Shown here piece by piece: positions 6,687 through 13,153 of a DNA stretch of 22,414 nt. Location: contig NZ_CAMIHH010000050.1 in NCBI RefSeq assembly GCF_946220915.1, forward strand, positions 1 to 22,414. Direction: 5' to 3'. The position numbers and the translations under genes were made by a program. The notes beneath the pieces were generated by a model. That model was not told the DNA's origin. It worked only from the letters and a program-made list of their open reading frames with translations, and made no database searches. Positions within the stretch are counted from its first letter, which is position 1, and every line of letters begins with the position of its first letter. The stretch is from an uncultured Flavobacterium sp. (GTDB taxonomy: Bacteria; Bacteroidota; Bacteroidia; Flavobacteriales; Flavobacteriaceae).

Positions 6687-8171
6687 TTATTGAACAAACT
6701 TTAATGCAATGCTTATGATGCTGGCCGAAAGGCTGTCGCTCCTCTCGTACCGGCTAAAGCGGATGTCGGCGCTCTTAAACCCGAAATACAGGATGCGGAA
6801 CGACTGGAAAATATCCGTATAGCTGAATCCCCCGCCATACTGGTGGCTGTCGAACGATGAAAGATCATAATCCGACGTATAATATTTTTCGAACGAATAA
6901 TGCCTGTCGTGCGGCGCAAAATAATCGGATGCCGACTGTGTGTAAAAACGGTACATTGGGTATATGGTAAAGCGCTGCCCCAGCTTTACCGGGAGCTCTA
7001 TGCTTGCCGTGTGCGATTTAAGGCCCCAGTCGTCTGTATAAAAACGGTAATAGGTGCGCACTACCAGGAAATCATTCGCATAATAGTTGAGCCGAAGGCC
7101 AATGGGAATCTTAAAACGGTTGCCCGGCAGGCGCTCTACATCATCGGCCAGCTTGAATACGCCCCTGTTTTCCGAAGATGCATACACCGGGATATATTGC
7201 GGCTTGCCAATGTAATAGTTGGCCCTGTCGGCAAAATAGACACGCTGGTATGGTGTTGACAGCAGCCCGTTCTGGAACAGTACATCAAGGAATACGCTGG
7301 CCTGCAATTTGCGCGTAAGCACCTGGGAGAATCCGAAGGACAGCGCGTAGGAATTACGTTTGCTGTCGCTGAATGGTTTAAAAGCTGTTGGAAGATAGCT
7401 TTCGGTTTCCTGGCCAAACTGGTCGAGTACGGGTACGCCGTCAAAATAGCCGCTGTTCTGGAAATTGAGGCCGTACAGGCTGTATTCGTGGAGCTCGGTT
7501 GGATAAATAGGCTGCCATTTATCAAGATAGGCACTCGCTTTTACACTTACTTCGGTATTTTTATCATTAAACAGCTTTGCGAGCCCTGCGCCGAAGCCTA
7601 TAGAATGGTAATCATACTCTACCGAACCGGATGCATTGGCAGTCCAAACGGTGTTCCTATCGTCTGAACTGTGGCTGAATGTGGCTGATAATGATGTAAG
7701 TACATCCTTACGTGAGGCCCCGGTAGATGCCACCCATGGGCTGCCATAAGGTGTTGAAGCCCCGTATTCATCATCGTCATCGTCATCGTCGTCGTCACGG
7801 CGCGCCATGCGGCGTGAGGCCCCGGTACCAGAATTATATCCGCCAAAAAAAGGGTTGATATTGCCTGAAGAGGCCGATGTATAGGCCGAGAAGCCCGCAT
7901 CTACGGTAAGTACATCATCATCGTTCAGGGGTATGGCAACAATGATGTCGGCGGTAGTGTCGGTAAGCTCTTCAGTACCGGTACCGCCGCCAACGGCAGA
8001 GTGCACGCCCTGCTGCTTGTAATAGCTTGACAGGATATCAATCTCGGTGGTTTCGAGGACACGTTTTTTAAACACCACTTCGGTAGAATCTGTAACAGGA
8101 ATGCTGTCGTTTTCCTGTGCGAAAGTGGTTATTATAAAAAATAAAGCGAAAGGTAAGAAATGTTTGCCCAT
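6687..8171 (-). CDS. DUF3570 outer-membrane beta-barrel protein
   Basis: The 494-residue protein of unknown function has a signal peptide (about residues 1-18), a conserved-looking HSAVGGGTGTEEL segment (57-69) and then a predicted barrel of alternating amphipathic strands to the C-terminus (SASIISIALKFVQ). A low-complexity region at 98-153 contains TSAS (98-101), two TGASR motifs (116-120 and 150-154), YGAST (136-140) and nine Asp in a row (126-134). (S/T)GA(S/T) is the core of known ApbE flavinylation sites, and an apbE gene lies two genes upstream, so covalent FMN on this barrel is a credible but untested idea. Translation is tightly coupled to DUF4266 (3-bp gap). Family assignment rests on the N-terminal motifs and the gene neighbours. 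Confidence 0.85.
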   Translation of the reverse strand: MGKHFLPFALFFIITTFAQENDSIPVTDSTEVVFKKRVLETTEIDILSSYYKQQGVHSAVGGGTGTEELTDTTADIIVAIPLNDDDVLTVDAGFSAYTSASSGNINPFFGGYNSGTGASRRMARRDDDDDDDDDEYGASTPYGSPWVASTGASRKDVLTSLSATFSHSSDDRNTVWTANASGSVEYDYHSIGFGAGLAKLFNDKNTEVSVKASAYLDKWQPIYPTELHEYSLYGLNFQNSGYFDGVPVLDQFGQETESYLPTAFKPFSDSKRNSYALSFGFSQVLTRKLQASVFLDVLFQNGLLSTPYQRVYFADRANYYIGKPQYIPVYASSENRGVFKLADDVERLPGNRFKIPIGLRLNYYANDFLVVRTYYRFYTDDWGLKSHTASIELPVKLGQRFTIYPMYRFYTQSASDYFAPHDRHYSFEKYYTSDYDLSSFDSHQYGGGFSYTDIFQSFRILYFGFKSADIRFSRYERSDSLSASIISIALKFVQ

Positions 8172-8174
8172 GAC

Positions 8175-8390
8175 CTAATTGCAGCCACAGCCCCCGCCTG
8201 TCTTTCCTCCGTTAGCTCCTGACGCGCCTTCGCGGTACACCTGGAAATTGGTTTCGTAGCGTTCCGAACTTTTTGCGGTCAGTGCCATTTCCGGGTCGTT
8301 GAGGTATTGCTTTTCATACTCCTTTACGGATGAGCACGAAGCCAGCCCAAGGAATGCAATGATCGATGCTGCCTGTAATTTTCTTTTCAT
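8175..8390 (-). CDS. DUF4266 small lipoprotein with Gly-Cys-Gly-Cys-Asn end
   Basis: The 71-residue lipoprotein has a signal peptide with lipobox LASC (Cys19). A short Tyr/Glu-rich middle (VKEYEKQYLNDPEMAL) leads to a Gly-rich tail, REGASGANGGKTGGG, closed by Cys68-Gly-Cys70-Asn. This matches my recollection of DUF4266, a family found with DUF3570 and apbE. The two terminal cysteines could bind a metal, be oxidised to a disulfide handled by the neighbouring thioredoxin, or carry a cofactor. The SGAN stretch only loosely resembles a flavinylation site. It lies 3 bp after apbE and 3 bp before DUF3570, so the three are surely one operon. The function is unknown. Confidence 0.85.
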   Translation of the reverse strand: MKRKLQAASIIAFLGLASCSSVKEYEKQYLNDPEMALTAKSSERYETNFQVYREGASGANGGKTGGGCGCN

Positions 8391-8393
8391 GAA

Positions 8394-9377
8394 CTATTTT
8401 GTATACTTTTTTAAGTCGATATTTTTAGATGCGAGCACCTCTCCTTCATCGGTTACCATAATGCAGCTCAGGCCGGGTATCTGGTTAATGAGGTTAAGCC
8501 CTGCATCCCTGCCCATTACCATGATCGAAGTGGAAAAGCCATTGCACATCTCCGCGCTGGCCCCAAATACCGTTACGCTGCACAGCCCTGATGCCGGATA
8601 GCCTGTAACCGGGTTAATTATGTGGGCATATCTTTTTCCGTTAAAAACCACAAATTTCTCGTAGCTTCCGGAGGTAGTTACAGCACTCTCGTGTAGTGGC
8701 AGCACCGCAAATACTTTATTCTTGTTGATAGGGTTGGTAATGCCTACGGTCCAGGCCTCTCCGTTGGGCTGTTTGCCCCACGTATTCATGTCTCCCGATC
8801 CGTTCACAATGCCGGCCTGAACGCCTTTTTCCGTCATCATCTGCTTTACTTTGTCAGCGGCATATCCTTCGCCCAACGCCCCAAAGCCAATTTTCATGCC
8901 TTCCTTTTTCAGGAAAATGGTCTGGTTTTCCTTGTCGAGGATGATGTTTTTGTAACCTACCTTTTCCACCGACTTTTTTATGGCTTCCGGCGAAGGCATT
9001 TCCGCCATAGAGCCATCAAACTTCCATATCCTGTCCATTGCAGCAAAACTGATGTCGAAAGCGCCATCGGTAATTTTAGAGAATTGCAGCGCTCTTTCGG
9101 TAAGGTCAAAAACTTCCTTGTCTACTTTTACAGGCCTGATGCCTGCATTGCGGTTCACTTCGGATATCTGCGTATTTGGCATCCAGTCGGAAATGAGGTG
9201 CTCGATCCGGCTCACTTCTGCAATGGCAGTGTCTATATAGGCTTCTGCAGCGGTGGCATCTTTGGCGACCATGGTAATGTCGAACCTGCTGCCCATTAGT
9301 TTTACAGTACGGTTGCGCTGCACCTGTGCCTGGCAGAACGTACTAATCAATAGCGTTATGAATAGGAGCTGTTTCAT
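8394..9377 (-). CDS. apbE: FAD:protein FMN transferase, exported (ApbE family)
   Basis: The 327-residue ApbE-family enzyme moves FMN from FAD onto a Ser or Thr of an extracytoplasmic protein. A signal peptide (about 1-18, ending CQAQ) places it outside the inner membrane. Family motifs visible are LMGSRFDITM (27-36), DISFAAMDRIWKF (108-120), FGALGEGYAAD (165-175), VNGSGDM (191-197) and YAHIINPVTGYP (250-261). Two key positions are unusual. The common KGYA Lys is Glu170, and the Asp that helps bind Mg in the AD-A-x-T motif appears to be Asn279 (CNGFST, 278-283). Translation overlaps the thioredoxin stop by one base (TAATG), so the two are coupled. The likely target is encoded next door (DUF3570 or DUF4266). 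Confidence 0.93.
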   Translation of the reverse strand: MKQLLFITLLISTFCQAQVQRNRTVKLMGSRFDITMVAKDATAAEAYIDTAIAEVSRIEHLISDWMPNTQISEVNRNAGIRPVKVDKEVFDLTERALQFSKITDGAFDISFAAMDRIWKFDGSMAEMPSPEAIKKSVEKVGYKNIILDKENQTIFLKKEGMKIGFGALGEGYAADKVKQMMTEKGVQAGIVNGSGDMNTWGKQPNGEAWTVGITNPINKNKVFAVLPLHESAVTTSGSYEKFVVFNGKRYAHIINPVTGYPASGLCSVTVFGASAEMCNGFSTSIMVMGRDAGLNLINQIPGLSCIMVTDEGEVLASKNIDLKKYTK

Positions 9378-9823
9378 TATCTGTTATCGAACGAGTGCAG
9401 GAGTTTTATGTATTCTTCCGGCGATGTATTCTTAAATCCCGCCTTGCCCAGCACTTTGCCGTTTTTGTCAAGAACGACCACAAGCGGAAAGGCCCCCTCT
9501 TTATTGTATTTTTCCGAAAGCACGGCATTGGCTGCCTTAAGTTCACTGTTTTGCAGGTTTCCTTTTTTCTTAGGGAAATCAGCCTTTACCATTATCCATT
9601 GCCTTGCCGCTTCGGCCTTGAAGGTTTCCGACTGCCAGATGTTCTTTTCCAGCTTGATGCATGGCGCACACCAGTCGGAGCCGGAAAACACGAGTATGAT
9701 ATTTTTATCCTGTGCCGCAGCCAGCTTTTTTGCATTTTCCAGCCCGGTATGCCACTCCTGGGCAAAGGTGCTGCCTGAAAGCCCAAGCATTATTATCAGA
9801 ATGGTTATTTTTATTTTAATCAT
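9377..9823 (-). CDS. Periplasmic thioredoxin-fold protein of the ApbE operon
   Basis: The 148-residue exported thioredoxin-like protein has a signal peptide at residues 1-22 (ending GSTFAQ), then EWHTGLENAKKLA and the redox site WCAPC with Cys52 and Cys55. The region AFPLVVVLDKNGKVLGKAGF supplies the cis-Pro loop and the last strands. It is first in the tight gene set, with its stop overlapping the apbE start by one base. It is a close paralogue of 5494-5931. It probably keeps thiols of a partner reduced or drives disulfide exchange, and the twin-cysteine tail of DUF4266 is the most obvious candidate in the operon. That pairing is inferred from context only. Confidence 0.9.
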   Translation of the reverse strand: MIKIKITILIIMLGLSGSTFAQEWHTGLENAKKLAAAQDKNIILVFSGSDWCAPCIKLEKNIWQSETFKAEAARQWIMVKADFPKKKGNLQNSELKAANAVLSEKYNKEGAFPLVVVLDKNGKVLGKAGFKNTSPEEYIKLLHSFDNR

Positions 9824-9853
9824 TTTGCAATGTATTTATAATGTGAGTGTGCG

Positions 9854-9862
9854 CAAAAGGTA
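9854..9862 (-). promoter_or_regulatory. Possible -7 box before the thioredoxin-ApbE operon
   Basis: The minus strand reads TACCTTTTG, the TAnnTTTG box with one extra base, about 30 bp before the start at 9823. The operon may use this promoter, or read-through from the HTTM gene, which ends 80 bp upstream, or both. Confidence 0.35.
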
Positions 9863-9903
9863 AGTGGTACATCAATTCATTAGTTTTTAATCACTGTAGG
9901 GTT

Positions 9904-11205
9904 TTATGGCGACAGGATCCATTTGCTATGCGAAAAATGATCCCATTCAGCAGTAGCGAGGTCAGTGCCGGGATCAATGAGCATTTGTTTCGGGCCGTTG
10001 TTTATAGATACCCAGGCCCCGGCATGCACTGCAACGCTGATGCCCTTTTTAGCGTATTCCTTTTTTATGCGCTGCGCCATCTGCCATATCATGTCTGGCT
10101 TGCCATTCAGGGCCGATGCCTGCTTTTTGGTTAGCAGCGAATACTTGTCAAAAACAGTCTTTTTGCCAGTGGCCAGGTTGGTCACGTAAAAATCTGTGCC
10201 GCCCCTTTTCTTTTTCAGCATCATGCGCCAGCTCATCCGGTGCCCTTCTTCGGTATAAAGCACATCACCTTCAATAAAATGGTGGCGCAGCGGCAGGAAT
10301 ACCTGTATTATAAAATAAGGGACAAGAACATAGTATATGGTGCGGTCACTTTTTGCCGGTAATTTTTCTTCCTCAGTTACAAAGGGCGGCCTGCTCCGGA
10401 AAAACAACCTGCGTATGGTATCGGGCGGGTAAAAGAAAACCAGCATTGTGAGCGAAAAGAGTGGGAAAACACCAATATTGAGCGTCGCCCAGTTGAACGT
10501 GTGGAATACTATTGCGGCCACTAGGGCAGCAGTACGGGTTTTTCGGTACAAAAGCAGCGGCACAATAAACAGGTCGAATAAAAATCCTGTCCATGCAAAT
10601 GCAATATGGAACCATTTTTCCCTGAAGAATGGCGTATAGCCTGTAGCTAAAGGGTTGAGCAGTGTGCCAGTAAAGGTCCCGTCCATCCAGCCGGGATAAA
10701 GTTTTGCCACTGCGGCATAAAAATATACAATGCCTATTTGGAGCAGAAGGGCGTAGCGGCACCAGGCGGGCATGGAATGGCTTTTAATAGACGGCTTTAT
10801 GCGGCTGTCGAGAGATGCACAGGCATTGGCAGGCATCAGCAGCATCAGGAAGCACATCAGTATAAGGAGGTAGTGGTGGTTGTTGTACACGGTTTTCTGC
10901 ATGAGGTAGGCTCCTGCCCAAAGTATGGCAAAACCGCCTGTGGCCAGCCTGTACCCGTAGCCGATTATTATTAAAACCGATAGGACGCACATTGCGCCAT
11001 AATACCAGTACATGCCTTTGCCATGCAGGGGCTGCAGCCATTCTATCCAGATAAAGGAAAATGTAAATTTTGGCTGTACCAACAGGTTTTCAATCCACCC
11101 ATACATTATGTGTTTGGCCGCCTGCCAAAGCAGTATGAACCCGAACATGATGCGGAAGGCGACCAGTGGGGAATTGTCTGTTTGTTGATTCAGGCGCAGT
11201 GTCAT
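9904..11205 (-). CDS. HTTM / vitamin K-dependent gamma-carboxylase-like membrane protein
   Basis: The 433-residue integral membrane protein has an N-terminal multi-helix HTTM domain (about residues 14-270) and a C-terminal soluble domain. NNHHYLLILMCFLML (108-122) resembles the NNHSYL region of human GGCX, and YFYAAVAKLYPGWMDG (161-176) resembles the segment with the catalytic Lys (YF-G-KKLDADW), placing Lys168 at that position. FLPLRHHFIEGDVLYTEEG and MSWRMML are typical of bacterial homologues. The animal enzyme carboxylates Glu using reduced vitamin K; what bacterial members do is unsettled. It lies 18 bp after the DoxX-like gene in the same direction. Motif alignment is by eye from memory. 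Confidence 0.85.
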   Translation of the reverse strand: MTLRLNQQTDNSPLVAFRIMFGFILLWQAAKHIMYGWIENLLVQPKFTFSFIWIEWLQPLHGKGMYWYYGAMCVLSVLIIIGYGYRLATGGFAILWAGAYLMQKTVYNNHHYLLILMCFLMLLMPANACASLDSRIKPSIKSHSMPAWCRYALLLQIGIVYFYAAVAKLYPGWMDGTFTGTLLNPLATGYTPFFREKWFHIAFAWTGFLFDLFIVPLLLYRKTRTAALVAAIVFHTFNWATLNIGVFPLFSLTMLVFFYPPDTIRRLFFRSRPPFVTEEEKLPAKSDRTIYYVLVPYFIIQVFLPLRHHFIEGDVLYTEEGHRMSWRMMLKKKRGGTDFYVTNLATGKKTVFDKYSLLTKKQASALNGKPDMIWQMAQRIKKEYAKKGISVAVHAGAWVSINNGPKQMLIDPGTDLATAEWDHFSHSKWILSP

Positions 11206-11223
11206 GTTGCAAATATAATCAGG

Positions 11224-11631
11224 CTACCTCTTAAAGAAAATTACCTTCCAGTCTTTATAATGGCAGCCAAATATAATTAATGCCGCTGCCAGGGGTATGC
11301 CGGTTTCTACAAGTTCGTGCGGCCTGTTGTCTATAAGGAGGTGGAACAGGAAGATCGTGATGATAACGGGCAGGAAGAATATAACGCCTATAAGCCTGGT
11401 ACGCGGAAAAATGAGTAGCAGTCCCGAAAGCACTTCTATAAAGCCAACGACTTTTGTAAAACCCGATCGGCACAGCGCTGTCATTAAATTTTGGTAATCC
11501 TGAGGCAGTGTACTGTCGGGGCCATATACTTTGCATTCTGATAAAAAATGCTTATCCATGCCCTTATATACAAAGAAAATTCCAAGCGCAGCGCTTAATA
11601 GTGTAACGAGTAATGAGGAAATCGATTTCAT
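11224..11631 (-). CDS. DoxX-like membrane protein
   Basis: The 135-residue product has about four membrane segments: SISSLLVTLLSAALGIFFVY at the N-terminus, VVGFIEVLSGLLLIF, LIGVIFFLPVIITIFLF and GIPLAAALIIFGCH. The layout, with a short extracytoplasmic loop after helix 1 and a small size, fits the DoxX/MauE-like quinone-linked membrane family of poorly known role. It is the first gene of the minus-strand set and leads into the HTTM gene. The start is 18-25 bp from a perfect -7 box (11652-11659). A role in passing electrons or quinones for the HTTM protein is possible but not shown. Confidence 0.75.
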   Translation of the reverse strand: MKSISSLLVTLLSAALGIFFVYKGMDKHFLSECKVYGPDSTLPQDYQNLMTALCRSGFTKVVGFIEVLSGLLLIFPRTRLIGVIFFLPVIITIFLFHLLIDNRPHELVETGIPLAAALIIFGCHYKDWKVIFFKR

Positions 11632-11651
11632 AAAATGTGGTTTTGTGAGGC

Positions 11652-11659
11652 CAAAACTA
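11652..11659 (-). promoter_or_regulatory. -7 promoter box for DoxX-HTTM
   Basis: The minus strand reads TAGTTTTG, a perfect TAnnTTTG match, about 20 bp before the DoxX start. It faces away from the porin promoter at 11718-11725. Confidence 0.65.
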
Positions 11660-11683
11660 TTAATAAAAAGTTAAAAATAAAAG

Positions 11684-11706
11684 TTATTTAGACTTATTAA
11701 AAATAA
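11684..11706. promoter_or_regulatory. Candidate shared operator (23-bp inverted repeat)
   Basis: TTATTT (11684-11689) and AAATAA (11701-11706) are perfect 6-bp arms around AGACTTATTAA. The element lies between the two divergent -7 boxes, over the expected -33 zone of the porin promoter. The size and AT-rich arms are compatible with a Fur- or DtxR-type dimer site, but the centre is not symmetric and the region is AT-rich, so chance is possible. Confidence 0.4.
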
Positions 11707-11717
11707 AAAAGTTTTGA

Positions 11718-11725
11718 TAGCTTTG
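11718..11725 (+). promoter_or_regulatory. -7 promoter box for porin-imelysin-DUF1111
   Basis: TAGCTTTG matches TAnnTTTG exactly and lies 30 bp before ATG 11756. The predicted transcript would begin near 11731, which rules out the in-frame TTG at 11714 as start. Confidence 0.7.
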
Positions 11726-11755
11726 CCCGAAATTAAAATAGCATTAGAAAAAGCA

Positions 11756-13120
11756 ATGGCGCTAAAACTACACTGGGCCCTGGGGGCAATACTCTTATCA
11801 GCTGTATCATCGTACTCGCAAACAGTAGATTCACTTTCAATGAAACGTCTGAAGGACGAAATAAAAAAAGAGCTTAAAGAGGAAATGAAGGCCGAAGTAA
11901 AAGCTGAACTGGCAAAGGAGAACAAAACATTGTTCGACTGGAGCAGGATTACCCTGAGCGGCTATGGCGTTGTTAATTATTATAAATATACCCAGTACGA
12001 TACCGACCTGAACATAAGGGACAAGTTTGATGCGGAAAGGCTCAATATGTACCTGGGGTACATCTTTAACGACTGGATCACCTTCAAGTCGGAGATCGAA
12101 TTTGAGCACGGCGGTACAGGCGCTACGGTAGAGCTCGACACACAGGAAGAATTTGGCGAATACGAACAGGAAGTTGAAGCTGGTGGCGAGGTAAAGATCG
12201 AGCAGATCCACATCAATTTTGCCATAAAGCCTTATTTTAATGTCAGGGCAGGCAGGATGAAGATACACTTTGGCCTTGCGCAGGACCTGGACAGGCCGAT
12301 AAATTATTTTACCGCCCACCGGCAGGAAATGGAGAACGAGATCATTCCCCTGGGATGGTATGAGGCCGGCGTGCAATTTCATGGCACCTTCCTGAAAAGG
12401 CTTAAATATGAACTGTCGGTAACCAATGGCCTCGATGCTTCAGGTTTCAGTTCGCGAGGCTGGATCAAGGATGGCTACCAGACCCGTTTTGAGATGAAGA
12501 ATGGCGACTCCTTTGCACTTTCGGCGCGCCTGGATTACAAATTCGGGAAAAATAAATACACCTATGTGGGCATGTCGGCCTACCTCAACGATGCCGCTGC
12601 CAACCGCCCGAAAATGGATATGGACGATACAGCCTATGTAACGCTGCTCGAAGGGCACATTACCTACGACGAAGATTACCTGCGCTTTAATTCGGTAGTG
12701 ATGTGGGGCAACCTGGAAAATTCCGATGTGGTATCGCGCAAAAATGCCACCCTGTCCAACAACCTCGGGGTAAAGCGTACGCCGGTAGGGAAAAACATGC
12801 TGGGCTTCTCATTTGAGGGCGGCTATGAGGTGCTTCATTTTTTTAAGGAAGGTACAAAGCAAAAAGTGTATCCTTTCGTCCGTTATGACTATTACGATAC
12901 AATGCACCAGGTAGAAGGCAGTGTAGTGCGCAAGCCACGATGGGAACGCAGCGCGGTAATGGGGGGCATCAACTACTTCCCGCATCCGCAGATCGTGCTC
13001 AAGGCACATTACCAGAACCGCCTGCTCGGCTCTAACCACATCGATCCCGTTACGTCGCTGGACACCGGCAGGAGGCAGCAGGAAAATACATTTGTAGCCG
13101 GGATAGGCTTCTCATTCTAA
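11756..13120 (+). CDS. Outer-membrane porin with N-terminal charged coiled helix
   Basis: The 454-residue outer-membrane barrel protein of the phosphate-selective porin (OprO/P-like) type has a signal peptide at residues 1-22 (ending SSYSQ). A Lys/Glu-rich helix follows (about 29-54, KRLKDEIKKELKEEMKAEVK), perhaps a coiled coil, and then about 16 amphipathic strands ending in GIGFSF. RAGRMKIHFGLAQDLDRP and NEIIPLGWYEAGVQFHG are typical of such porins. The start was set at ATG 11756 because a -7 box lies just upstream. Imelysin follows 33 bp later, so this porin probably lets the substrate of the imelysin/di-heme system through the outer membrane. The substrate is unknown; iron is a guess from context. 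Confidence 0.85.
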   Translation: MALKLHWALGAILLSAVSSYSQTVDSLSMKRLKDEIKKELKEEMKAEVKAELAKENKTLFDWSRITLSGYGVVNYYKYTQYDTDLNIRDKFDAERLNMYLGYIFNDWITFKSEIEFEHGGTGATVELDTQEEFGEYEQEVEAGGEVKIEQIHINFAIKPYFNVRAGRMKIHFGLAQDLDRPINYFTAHRQEMENEIIPLGWYEAGVQFHGTFLKRLKYELSVTNGLDASGFSSRGWIKDGYQTRFEMKNGDSFALSARLDYKFGKNKYTYVGMSAYLNDAAANRPKMDMDDTAYVTLLEGHITYDEDYLRFNSVVMWGNLENSDVVSRKNATLSNNLGVKRTPVGKNMLGFSFEGGYEVLHFFKEGTKQKVYPFVRYDYYDTMHQVEGSVVRKPRWERSAVMGGINYFPHPQIVLKAHYQNRLLGSNHIDPVTSLDTGRRQQENTFVAGIGFSF

Positions 13121-13153
13121 GAAACTAATTTAAACTGATTAATATTTACGACT

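Noticed and set aside
11714..11755. Longer porin start at TTG 11714
   Set aside because: The TTG lies before the -7 box at 11718-11725, and the ATG at 11756 begins a clean signal peptide.
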